Origin: a virus
IMG/VR virus record: IMGVR_UViG_3300035687_000002
Span: 1 to 64,000 of that record
Direction: 5' to 3' (one strand)
Length of the DNA: 64,000 bases
Part shown: piece after piece, positions 50,731 to 58,869 of the stretch
How positions within the stretch are numbered: the stretch's first letter is position 1
Layout: every line of letters starts with the position of its first letter
Made by a program: the position numbers and the translations under genes
The notes under the pieces: model-generated
What the model was told of the DNA's origin: nothing
Databases searched by the model: none
The model's input: only the letters and a program-made list of their open reading frames with translations

Positions 50731-51032
50731 GTTTAAAAATTGTTCACATATCAGACACTCATGGACCAGCATTCGGAATCTTAGATATGGTTGACGCTGC
50801 AAACAGAACTGCTTGGCATAAAGATGGACATGTCGGATGTGAAGACTTATTTGAAGTAATCAAAAAGAGGCTTACAAGTCTTAAACTTCATTGTTCTGGT
50901 CACATTCATGACAATTTTGGAGTTCATCTTAAAAGCGTATCTAATAGCAGAAGAGTAATGTTCTCTAATGGAGCAGTTCTGACGAATGATTATACTCAAT
51001 TAATAACCAAACCTTTAATAATAGAAATATGA
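50727..51032 (+). CDS. Internally shortened calcineurin-like phosphoesterase
   Basis: 101 aa. The first motif KIVHISDTHG and the last HCSGHIHDNFG of a metallophosphoesterase are present, but the middle GDxx and GNHD motifs are missing. Normal proteins of this family exceed 180 aa. It lies directly after a homing endonuclease gene, so a deletion during insertion is likely. Probably inactive. Confidence 0.6.
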   Translation: MSLKIVHISDTHGPAFGILDMVDAANRTAWHKDGHVGCEDLFEVIKKRLTSLKLHCSGHIHDNFGVHLKSVSNSRRVMFSNGAVLTNDYTQLITKPLIIEI

Positions 51033-51033
51033 T

Positions 51034-51300
51034 ATGGAAAATGTAATGATGATTGATAATATCTCATATAGATTGTGGGAGATTAATGTGAGAACCTTCC
51101 TTCTTAAAAGTGACTTAAATGAAGCACTAACTGGAGAAGGTCCTGTACATCTCATGCCCGCCCCTAAAAAGGCAATGCAGTTCAATGGAAAATATTATGC
51201 ATATTCAGAAATAAAACAGAAAACAAATGAAGAAAACATTCCCACTCCTCCTGAAGTACACCCAGAAGGGACAAATACAGACTTGGCAGATAACAGCTGA
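51034..51300 (+). CDS. Hypothetical protein, 88 aa
   Basis: N-terminal LWEINVRTFLLKSD and a Pro/Thr-rich C terminus overlapping the ligase gene by 74 bases in another frame. Not recognised. Confidence 0.5.
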   Translation: MENVMMIDNISYRLWEINVRTFLLKSDLNEALTGEGPVHLMPAPKKAMQFNGKYYAYSEIKQKTNEENIPTPPEVHPEGTNTDLADNS

Positions 51301-52312
51301 GGACGACCACTTCTTTACTGAAGAAGGTATTCAAGGAGGAACAATAACAACCTCAAAACCAACTATTTGTAAAGCAAAAAACGTTGGTAGAAGTAATGAA
51401 ACAACTCCAGAACAACAGGCATTGGCGGAAGCACAAGCCAAATGGCAGAAGAAGATTGATGGAGGTTATAATGAAATTTTAACAGATGAAAAGAAATTCT
51501 TTGAACCTATGTTGGCTCATGAGTTGGGAAAGTACGAGAAATTACTCTTTACTGTCCCAACTTTCATACAGCCTAAGCTTGATGGACTACGGGCTGTTAA
51601 TGCTAATAATACTCTAATGAGTAGAAATGGTAAGGCTTATCTTGCTGCTCCTCACTTGTATCAGGATAAAGTCACTCTAGATGGAGAATTGTATAATCAC
51701 AAATATCACGATGATTTCAATAAGATTGTAAGCCTTTGTAAGAAACAAACTCCAACTAAGGAAGAGCTTCAGGAAAGTAAGGACGTGGTTCAAATGTGGG
51801 TTTATGATTTTCCAGACCATGAAGGTAAATTCTCAGATAGACTTATCGCTCTAAAGAGATGGTTAGCAGCTAATCCTAATCCTAATCTTGTACTTGTTCC
51901 AACTTACGAAGTTAAAAATCAGAAAGATATTGACCGTTACCATGACCAATTTTTGGAAATGGGCTTCGAAGGTTCAATTATCCGTCTCGATTTGGGAAAC
52001 TATGAGAAAAAGAGAAGTAAACAGTTACTTAAGAAGAAAGATTTCATAGATGAAGAGTTTGTAATTCTTGATGCCATTGAAGGTGAAGGTGGACGTGCAG
52101 GAACAATTGGATATTTCGTTATGAAACATGATAAGAAGGATAAAACCTTTAAGAGTAATGTAAAAGGAGATTTTGAATATCTTGCTACTATCTGGAATGA
52201 AAGAGCAAAATATATTGGAACTAAGGCAACTGTTAAATACTTTAACAGAACTCCTGATGACATTCCACGTTTTCCATACATCATCAAATTAAATCGTGAA
52301 GAATATGAATAA
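51227..52312 (+). CDS. ATP-dependent DNA ligase with WGR-like N terminus
   Basis: 361 aa. The N-terminal 85 residues (QTWQITAEDDHFFTEEG, NVGRSNETTPEQQALAEA) look like the WGR-like domain found before some phage ligases. The nucleotidyltransferase follows: lysine motif IQPKLDGLRAV, VTLDGELYN, MGFEGSIIR and LLKKKDF. An OB end (KATVKYFNRTPDDIPRFP) completes it. Lies upstream of a SLOG and a WGR-PARP gene. Confidence 0.85.
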   Translation: MKKTFPLLLKYTQKGQIQTWQITAEDDHFFTEEGIQGGTITTSKPTICKAKNVGRSNETTPEQQALAEAQAKWQKKIDGGYNEILTDEKKFFEPMLAHELGKYEKLLFTVPTFIQPKLDGLRAVNANNTLMSRNGKAYLAAPHLYQDKVTLDGELYNHKYHDDFNKIVSLCKKQTPTKEELQESKDVVQMWVYDFPDHEGKFSDRLIALKRWLAANPNPNLVLVPTYEVKNQKDIDRYHDQFLEMGFEGSIIRLDLGNYEKKRSKQLLKKKDFIDEEFVILDAIEGEGGRAGTIGYFVMKHDKKDKTFKSNVKGDFEYLATIWNERAKYIGTKATVKYFNRTPDDIPRFPYIIKLNREEYE

Positions 52313-52880
52313 CTATATTAACCACAGCGGAGGCTGTGAAGGAGCAGATATGGAATGGGACAGAATCGGTAGAGAGCATGGGTTTAATAATCATAAGCAC
52401 TATCGTCCCTCTGACTTAAAACGTGCTTCAGCTGAAGTAAAACAACTCATTGAAACTGATGTATTTGCTGCTGCTTCAGCTTTACAACGACCAACAGAGG
52501 AATTTCCCGGAAAGGATTTAGTAAGAAGGAATTGGTTTCAAGCTAATGGAGCTGATGCTATATTTGCTATTTCCAGAATTGTACAACCTTTTGATAAAGA
52601 TAAAGGATTTTCAAACCTTACAGGGAAACAAATAGTAGCTGGAGGTACAGCTTGGGCTTGTGAAATGGCTATTCAGATGGGAAAACCTGTACATGTTTTT
52701 GATATTATTAAAGGATTCTGGTTTTATTGGAATGGAACTGAATTTAAACCTGAACTTATTCCTATTTTAACTCAAAATTATGCAGGTATAGGTTCTAGGA
52801 ATCTTACTGATTCAGCTCGACAGGCAATTAAATTGGTTTACTTAAAAACTCTAGAAAATGAGCAACGAAAAATATGCTAA
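52305..52880 (+). CDS. SLOG-family protein, YpsA-like
   Basis: 191 aa. Motifs YINHSGGCEGADMEWD and GGTAWACEMAIQMGKPVHVF are SLOG/LOG-type nucleotide-binding segments, and QNYAGIGSRNLTDSARQ ends the protein. SLOG domains bind NAD-related or nucleotide ligands in defence and ADP-ribose systems. Position between a ligase and a PARP points to the ADP-ribose theme. ATG 52305 chosen. Confidence 0.75.
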   Translation: MNNYINHSGGCEGADMEWDRIGREHGFNNHKHYRPSDLKRASAEVKQLIETDVFAAASALQRPTEEFPGKDLVRRNWFQANGADAIFAISRIVQPFDKDKGFSNLTGKQIVAGGTAWACEMAIQMGKPVHVFDIIKGFWFYWNGTEFKPELIPILTQNYAGIGSRNLTDSARQAIKLVYLKTLENEQRKIC

Positions 52881-54054
52881 ACTGATAATGGTTAGCACTA
52901 ATAATAACAATAAGTTTTATGAAATGCAAGCCAATGGTTCAAACTTTAACGTTAAATACGGAAGAGTAGAAAGTACTGTACAAACTGCAAGTTACCCAAT
53001 GCACATGTGGAGTACAAAATATAATGAGAAGATTAGAAAAGGATATAAAGACGTCACAGACTTTGTAACAGTTGAAGTGACAAAGGTAGCCAAGGATAAT
53101 ACACCTCTAGAGAACGTTAAGGAAAAGCTGGTAAATGACTTCTTGGTTTTAATGAAAGCTTACACAGATAGACTGGTTTCTACTACATATTCTGTTAAAG
53201 CTGAGGCAGTAAGTCAAAAACAAGTAGACGCAGCTCAGAAGATTATTGATGAGTTAAATAAGATGGACGATTCTACAATGACAGGAGCTAAAAAAGTAAA
53301 TGATAAACTGGTAGAACTTTACACGGTTATTCCTCGTAGAATGGGACAAGTAAATGATTATCTTTTGCCAAATATCAAACTTAATAAGACCTTGGTAAGT
53401 GAACAGGATAATCTGGATGCTATGGCTGCTCAAGTATCTTTAATCAAACCTAAAACAGCTAAAGAGAAAAAAGCCGAGACTAAAAAATCTCAAACCATGC
53501 TAGACAAACTCGGGCTCACAATGGCTGAGGCCAAGGTATACAAGGAGATTGATTACCTATTAAAGCAAAGCCATGGTAGAAAAGTTCATGCTATTTTCGA
53601 GGTTAACAAACCTGCAGAAGATAGTACGTTTGACGGCTGGGTTGGCAAACAGAAGGACAAATCAACGAAACATTTAATTCATGGTACACGTTGTACTTCA
53701 GTTATTCCCATACTTGAGATAGGATTAAAGATTCGACCTACAGGTGGAAACTTTCAGTTCTCAGGTAAAGCTTATGGTGATGGTAACTATTTCTCTGAGC
53801 ACATGCAGAAATCTTTAGGTTATACGGGTAGTGACCCTGATAAAATAATTCTCGTGTATGAAGTACACACAGGAAACCCTTTTGTTTATGATGGCTGGTT
53901 CCGGGGAAACTCATTTCCACTGAATTATTCAGAATTACAGAAAAGAGGATTCGATAGTACCTTTGTTAAAGCTGGTAATGGATTACTTAACAGCGAGATT
54001 ATTGCTTATAATGAGCAACAAAATCGCATAAAATATATCATATGGCTGAAATAA
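52858..54054 (+). CDS. WGR plus PARP ADP-ribosyltransferase
   Basis: 398 aa. WGR-type domain at about residues 10-70 (FNVKYGRVEST, KYNEKIRKGYKDV); a helical PARP regulatory region with LYTVIPRRMGQVNDYLLP; and a C-terminal PARP catalytic domain. H-Y-E triad candidates: H in KHLIHGTRCTS, Y in AYGDGNYFSE, E in LLNSEIIAYNEQQ. This is the PARP1-like layout for DNA-break-dependent ADP-ribosylation using NAD+. The domain call is strong; targets are unknown. It overlaps the SLOG gene by 23 bases. Confidence 0.87.
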   Translation: MSNEKYAKLIMVSTNNNNKFYEMQANGSNFNVKYGRVESTVQTASYPMHMWSTKYNEKIRKGYKDVTDFVTVEVTKVAKDNTPLENVKEKLVNDFLVLMKAYTDRLVSTTYSVKAEAVSQKQVDAAQKIIDELNKMDDSTMTGAKKVNDKLVELYTVIPRRMGQVNDYLLPNIKLNKTLVSEQDNLDAMAAQVSLIKPKTAKEKKAETKKSQTMLDKLGLTMAEAKVYKEIDYLLKQSHGRKVHAIFEVNKPAEDSTFDGWVGKQKDKSTKHLIHGTRCTSVIPILEIGLKIRPTGGNFQFSGKAYGDGNYFSEHMQKSLGYTGSDPDKIILVYEVHTGNPFVYDGWFRGNSFPLNYSELQKRGFDSTFVKAGNGLLNSEIIAYNEQQNRIKYIIWLK

Positions 54055-54719
54055 AAATCGGAGATGAAGTGGTTCTAGTAGAACCCTTTAAAGTATTCCG
54101 TCTCCTTAAGGATGGTAGACTGGATATTTGTGATTCAGAAGGAAATTGTATATCCGTAAACTCAAATCAAGTAAAATTAAAAACAACAGATATGAAAGCA
54201 ATGAAAGATGCTTGCCTAACAGTGGCAACAAGTTTGGCTAAAGCCAACAACACCGTAACAACTCTAGAAATTAAGACTGAGTTACGGAGAGATTATCCTT
54301 ATTTTTTCTGGACACAGGATACTGTAAGCAAATTTATGGACCAGTTAGCTGGTGATGGTGTATTTACTTACACTGACAATGGTACTTATCGTACTTATTC
54401 CTTAGTTGGTTCGCCGGTTGTAAAGCCTGTAACTCCAAGACCAAAGAAAACAATAACTAAAAATGTTGTTGCTGGAAGTGGAACTGCAAATACAGTTCAG
54501 AATACTGGCATTAAGGCTCAAGCCAAGAAGGTTGATTGGCCTGATGTATTAAGATTTGCTCAAAATCCTACATTTAAATCTGTAACTTTAATCAATGGTA
54601 AAACATTAGATAAGGATGCAATTAAAGGTCAAAAGAAATCACCTTTAGGTTACATTAGTCCAAAAATAGGAAGAATAGCAAGTATTGTAGTGGGTAGTAC
54701 CCAATATAACGTGAAGTAA
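54042..54719 (+). CDS. Hypothetical protein with winged-helix-like middle, 225 aa
   Basis: N-terminal small barrel (KIGDEVVLVEPFKVFRL), a winged-helix-like middle (VTTLEIKTELRRDYPYFFW, DTVSKFMDQLAGDGVF), a Thr/Pro/Lys linker and a basic C-terminal domain. Likely a DNA-binding accessory of the ligase/PARP unit, by position. Followed by a terminator. Confidence 0.55.
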   Translation: MAEIKIGDEVVLVEPFKVFRLLKDGRLDICDSEGNCISVNSNQVKLKTTDMKAMKDACLTVATSLAKANNTVTTLEIKTELRRDYPYFFWTQDTVSKFMDQLAGDGVFTYTDNGTYRTYSLVGSPVVKPVTPRPKKTITKNVVAGSGTANTVQNTGIKAQAKKVDWPDVLRFAQNPTFKSVTLINGKTLDKDAIKGQKKSPLGYISPKIGRIASIVVGSTQYNVK

Positions 54720-54736
54720 TTGATAATCAAGTAGTT

Positions 54737-54767
54737 GGAGAGCCTATACAGCTCTCCTTCTTCTTTT
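54737..54767 (+). terminator. Rho-independent terminator
   Basis: GGAGAGC and GCTCTCC pair around CTATACA, followed by a T-rich tract. Ends the ligase-SLOG-PARP unit. Confidence 0.7.
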
Positions 54768-54768
54768 T

Positions 54769-55468
54769 ATGGACTTAATAGAATATTTTAGAAAAAGAAA
54801 CCTCTTGACAGATGGCAAGAGTAACACTAAGACAGCAAAGAATAGTATGCCAACATATTACTTATCTTTGCAGCCGACAGACCTTAACAGTAAAGGAGAG
54901 AACTTATGTAAGTTTTCAACTAAGGAATGTAGAACAGCCTGCCTCCAGTTTGCAGGTAGACAATCATTTGATAATGTGGTAACCAGTAGGTCAAGAAAGA
55001 CAGAATATTTTGTAAATCACAGGACAGAATTTCTTGAGCAGTTATGGAATGAATTATGTAAACTCAATGCTAAGCCCAATAGAACTGAACCTCTTGAGTG
55101 ATGTAGATTGGGATTTAGAGTTTAGGAAACAAGGTCGTGATTTACGTGGCTTTAATAATATCCAATTCTATGACTATACCAAAGACCACAGGAAGGCTAT
55201 GCTAAACAATCTTCATAATTATGATTTGACTCTTTCATTCTCAGGTCACAATTGGAAATATTGCGAGCAAGTTTTAACAAATAAAGTTGCAAACGTTGCT
55301 GTGGTATTCAAAAAAGTTGTACCTTCGACGTGGAATGGATTTAGTGTAATTAACGGAGACGAAACTGACGAAAGGTTCCTTGGAGATAAGGGAATTATTG
55401 TAGGATTAAAGTATAAAGTTCCACGAGGAGTTAAGTACGAAAGAACAAAATTTGTAATAGATGAGTAG
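54769..55468 (+). pseudogene. Gp88-like phage protein split by a +1 frameshift
   Basis: The first frame (54769-55101) has NSKGENLCKFSTKECRTACL and FLEQLWNELCKLNAK, the N-terminal pattern of a gp88-type family. Moving +1 in the CCC run near 55077-55079 continues PIELNLLSDVDWD, FYDYTKDHRK, DLTLSFSGHNW and VINGDETDERFLG to TAG 55466. Joined, about 232 aa. It is either a one-base insertion or a programmed +1 shift at CCC-A. Function of the family is unknown. Confidence 0.65.
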
Positions 55469-55501
55469 GGGAAACCCTACTCTCTTTTAAACCTTTAAAA
55501 C

Positions 55502-55933
55502 ATGAATTGTTGGATTGACCAAAGTGGAAAATGTGTAAATAAACAACCAGATAATATCTATGGATTCGTTTATCTCATAACAAACCTTAATAATGGAAGA
55601 ATCTATGTAGGTAAAAAAGCTTTTCTTTATAACAAAAAGACAAGACTTTCCAAGAAAGCTAAGAAGGCTACAGGAAAGAGAGTTAAGATAGAACAAATTG
55701 ATAGTCAATGGCTTAAGTATTTTGGTAGCTCTATTGACCTAAAAGCTGATGTTGCCTTACTTGGAGAAGGTTCCTTTAAAAGAGAAATTCTTCATCTATG
55801 TAAGAACAAAGCTCAAATGAATTACATGGAAGCCAAAGAGCAGTTTTCACGAGGAGTCCTAGAAATGGGAGATAAATCCTACAATAAATGGATAGGAATA
55901 AAAGCCTTTAAATCACAATTTATAATAGCATGA
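55502..55933 (+). CDS. GIY-YIG endonuclease, SegE-like
   Basis: 143 aa. YGFVYLITNLNNGRIYVGKKAF is the GIY-YIG start, then WLKYFGSSIDLKADV and NYMEAKEQFSRGVLE with the YNKWIG end, like T4 SegE-type phage proteins. Overlaps the next gene by four bases. Confidence 0.82.
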   Translation: MNCWIDQSGKCVNKQPDNIYGFVYLITNLNNGRIYVGKKAFLYNKKTRLSKKAKKATGKRVKIEQIDSQWLKYFGSSIDLKADVALLGEGSFKREILHLCKNKAQMNYMEAKEQFSRGVLEMGDKSYNKWIGIKAFKSQFIIA

Positions 55934-56226
55934 AAGGGTATAATATAGAAATTAAAAATCTTGTTAAAGATAATTTTGTTGACTTTGATAGTTTTCGTCA
56001 AGGTATATTTTACTTTGTCGTAAGGGATATTCAGAGAGATAAAGAAATTCATGAAGATTGGTATGACCACTATGACTCAGAGGAAGATTATCGTTTTAAC
56101 CTCTACAAATTCCCAGTTCCTATTGGAGATATAGGAACATCTACAATTCGTACTCGTGATAAAGCGATGCTTTTCATGAGGTGGATTAGGAAAGCTATTG
56201 ATGATAAAACGTTTATTAAGATATGA
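55930..56226 (+). CDS. Hypothetical protein, 98 aa
   Basis: Acidic, aromatic protein (DSFRQGIFYFVVRDIQRDKE, DWYDHYDSEEDYRF). Overlaps both neighbours by four bases. Not recognised. Confidence 0.55.
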   Translation: MKGYNIEIKNLVKDNFVDFDSFRQGIFYFVVRDIQRDKEIHEDWYDHYDSEEDYRFNLYKFPVPIGDIGTSTIRTRDKAMLFMRWIRKAIDDKTFIKI

Positions 56227-56750
56227 TAAAAACAAGTAAGATAATTGAAGTTCCGGTGTCTATTGAGACCCGGAATATTGCTTATACCAAATCTGACGAG
56301 ATGGGTAAGCTAAATAATTCTATCCTTGTAGGAAAAGGGAATGAGGTAGGCTTTATAGGAGAAGAAGTGGTTAAGAAGTATCTTACGGATAATACCTCTG
56401 GAGAGATTGAAAGAGGAAATCATTATGATTTTGACTTCATCTTCAATGGTAAGAAATTTGAGGTTAAGACAAAACTTACGACTGTTCAGCCCAAGAGCAG
56501 CTATGATTGTTCAGTAGCCAACTTTAATCCTAATCAGAAATGTGATTACTACATTTTTGCTCGGGTACATGAGTTTTGGGAAAAAGCTTGGATACTTGGT
56601 TACATGACCCCTAAAGAGTACTATGAACAAGCAGTCTTTATGAAAAAGGGAGAAATAGACCCATCCAACAATTTTACTGTAAAAGCTGATTGTTACAACG
56701 TAAAAATCATTAACTTACATGATATTAGGGACTTAATTAAATCACCATGA
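56223..56750 (+). CDS. PD-(D/E)XK nuclease-like protein, 175 aa
   Basis: VGFIGEEVVKKYLTDN, YDFDFIFNGKKFEVKTKL and CDYYIFARVHEFW form a restriction-type nuclease core (D, ExK). Related phage proteins are DNA-processing nucleases. It precedes a second PD-(D/E)XK gene. Confidence 0.7.
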   Translation: MIKTSKIIEVPVSIETRNIAYTKSDEMGKLNNSILVGKGNEVGFIGEEVVKKYLTDNTSGEIERGNHYDFDFIFNGKKFEVKTKLTTVQPKSSYDCSVANFNPNQKCDYYIFARVHEFWEKAWILGYMTPKEYYEQAVFMKKGEIDPSNNFTVKADCYNVKIINLHDIRDLIKSP

Positions 56751-57856
56751 TAAAAGGAAAACAAATCCAACCAAAGGCGTTTGTAGACAAGCCTGTAATG
56801 AATTATCGAAAGTTAGATGCACTCAATCAGAGCATGCTGAAAACTTTCGATACTGACCCTATAAGATTCTACAATGAATTCAAATTAGGTAAACCAGCAA
56901 AGGAAAAGAAAGGTACAGCTCTCATAATTGGAGACCTTGTAGATTTTTATGTCCTTGGATGTAAAGGAGATGAAGTAGAATTTGCTTCTCGATTTGATGA
57001 GAAGTTTGCTCTTTTCTCTGGAGTAAAAGGCACCGGACAAGTTTTTGAACTTGCAGATGCTCTATTTGAAGAAACAAAACTCTGTGCTAACGAAAGAGGA
57101 GAAATAACATGCTCCTTTGAAACCAGATTTAATGCTGCTCTGTCAAGAGTAAGAGCAGATGGAAAGTATAAGAAGAAAGATGACGCCTACATTCTTGATG
57201 ACTTTGAAAAGAACGGATTAGTTTATTTTCAAATGTTAATGGATAATATTGGCAAAACTGTTGTAGATGTGTCACTCATGGATAAAGCCAAGATTGTTGG
57301 TAATAACCTTCTAAGGGATGACTTTACACGACATTTATTTAAGCATACTGAATATGATTACTTTACTCATTTTCCTATTGAATGGAGATATGAACTTGGT
57401 GAAGATAAAAGCATCCTCTGTAAGAGTGAAGTGGACATGCTTATCATAGACCACGATGCTAAGATTATCCAACCTATGGATTTAAAAACTACCTATGACA
57501 ATGAGTCTTTTGATTTTATGTATATTAAAAATAGTTACTATCTTCAGAATGCCTTTTACCATAAAGCAGTTAAAGTATGGGCAGAAGAAAATGGTATGGG
57601 AGATTTTCTTGTTATGCCTATGCATTTTATAGTTGGTGATACCTCGTCAAACAACAGACGCCCTTTACTCTATGAAACTTCATCTCAGGATGTGGTTAAT
57701 GGAATGTTTGGTTTTGACCTACGAGGAACTCACTACAGAGGAGTTCATGAATTGATTATGGATATAGCTTGGGCTGAAGAAAATGAAGTTTGGGACTGTA
57801 GTAAAGAAGCTTTTGATAACAAGGGTAAAATGAAATTAAATATAAATTATGACTAA
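56747..57856 (+). CDS. PD-(D/E)XK exonuclease (RecB/YqaJ-like)
   Basis: 369 aa. N-terminal LDALNQSMLKTFDTDP, then the core ILCKSEVDMLIIDHDAKI and IQPMDLKTTYD (D, DLKT), followed by YYLQNAFYHKAVK. This is the exonuclease layout used with single-strand annealing proteins; the Sak4-like gene is a likely partner. Confidence 0.78.
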   Translation: MIKGKQIQPKAFVDKPVMNYRKLDALNQSMLKTFDTDPIRFYNEFKLGKPAKEKKGTALIIGDLVDFYVLGCKGDEVEFASRFDEKFALFSGVKGTGQVFELADALFEETKLCANERGEITCSFETRFNAALSRVRADGKYKKKDDAYILDDFEKNGLVYFQMLMDNIGKTVVDVSLMDKAKIVGNNLLRDDFTRHLFKHTEYDYFTHFPIEWRYELGEDKSILCKSEVDMLIIDHDAKIIQPMDLKTTYDNESFDFMYIKNSYYLQNAFYHKAVKVWAEENGMGDFLVMPMHFIVGDTSSNNRRPLLYETSSQDVVNGMFGFDLRGTHYRGVHELIMDIAWAEENEVWDCSKEAFDNKGKMKLNINYD

Positions 57857-58484
57857 AACAATATGTGTCCATCACAACAAAGATTTGGATGGCTATAGTT
57901 CAGGAGCTATAGTAAAAAGAAAATTCCCTGATTGTGAACTTATTGGTTGGGATTATGGAAATCCTGTTCCTGAAATACCAAAAGGTTCCAAGCTGATTAT
58001 CATTGATATATGTTTTCCCATGGAAGATATGATGAAATTAGCCGATGAGAATGATGTAACGTGGATTGACCATCACTTATCTCAAAAGGTCGAATTTGAC
58101 ATCTTGGTAGATGAGCGAAAGGATAAAATTACCTACGTTTACCAATTAGGAATTGCAGCCTGTGAAATTGGATGGAAACATTTCTTTCCAGATGAAAAGC
58201 TCCCAGCAGCAATTCTATTACTTGGTGAATATGATACATGGAGAAAGCAAGATATCGAAAGATGGAATACTATGATTATGCCTTTCCAATATGGAATCAG
58301 GACTATTTGTGGTAGTGCAGAAACTTTTCCTCCACATCTCTTGGAAGACCCAAGTTATGTAGCATGTGGAAGTATTATTCAGACAGGTAATGTAATTCTG
58401 GTAAATCTTTCGTATATTGTATTCAAATGGTACAATTATGGGAAGAAAAGTAATAAGAGTAGGAAATTGTTCAAATGGTTGTGA
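57849..58484 (+). CDS. DHH-type phosphoesterase, C-terminally truncated by HNH insertion
   Basis: The N terminus VHHNKDLDGYSSGAI and LIIIDICFPM are DHH-family metal motifs, and TWIDHHLS is the DHH box. After about residue 180 (GNVIL) the frame enters the HNH gene and ends with a basic tail (YNYGKKSNKSRKLFKWL) at TGA. No DHHA1-like remainder appears downstream. DHH enzymes degrade nanoRNA or cyclic dinucleotides. Activity after truncation is doubtful. Confidence 0.75.
   Translation: MTKTICVHHNKDLDGYSSGAIVKRKFPDCELIGWDYGNPVPEIPKGSKLIIIDICFPMEDMMKLADENDVTWIDHHLSQKVEFDILVDERKDKITYVYQLGIAACEIGWKHFFPDEKLPAAILLLGEYDTWRKQDIERWNTMIMPFQYGIRTICGSAETFPPHLLEDPSYVACGSIIQTGNVILVNLSYIVFKWYNYGKKSNKSRKLFKWL
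58416..58436 (+). promoter_or_regulatory. Inverted repeat at the HNH start region
   Basis: ATTGTA (58416-58421) and TACAAT (58431-58436) pair across nine bases, overlapping a TATATTG -7-like box and ending just before ATG 58438. Confidence 0.45.
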
Positions 58485-58869
58485 TAAACCTATACATGCA
58501 AGAGGTATTTGTAGAGCTTGTTACAGAAAAATTCATTATGAAGAACACGAAAGGGATAGGAGAGGAGCCAAAAAGCATACTTTGGCTCCTTTGTTATCTA
58601 AAAGAATTGATGAATATGGATATGTTAGAATAAAAATAGGTTTTGGAAAGGGTAACAAAGATTGGGTAAAAGAACATAGATATGTAATGGAACAATACTT
58701 AGGTAGAAAACTACACAAGTACGAGAGTATACATCATAAAAATGGTAATAAACAAGATAATAATTTACCTAATCTTGAATTGTGGATTACTCACCAACCA
58801 AGAGGACAACGACCAGAAGACTTAATTGAATATGCTGAATGGATTTTAAAAACTTACAAAAATGAATAG
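58438..58869 (+). CDS. HNH homing endonuclease
   Basis: 143 aa. NCSNGCDKPIHARGICRACY is a zinc start, then EYGYVRIKIGFGKGN and the HNH core VKEHRYVMEQYLGRKL, YESIHHKNGNKQDNNLPNLEL (core HHKNGNKQDN). It sits inside the 3' part of the DHH gene. Ends in TAG and overlaps the ThyX gene by eight bases. Confidence 0.88.
   Translation: MGRKVIRVGNCSNGCDKPIHARGICRACYRKIHYEEHERDRRGAKKHTLAPLLSKRIDEYGYVRIKIGFGKGNKDWVKEHRYVMEQYLGRKLHKYESIHHKNGNKQDNNLPNLELWITHQPRGQRPEDLIEYAEWILKTYKNE

Noticed and set aside
51876-51893. Short TAATCC repeat in the ligase gene
   Set aside because: It only encodes NPNPN within a continuous frame and is too short to be a meaningful repeat.
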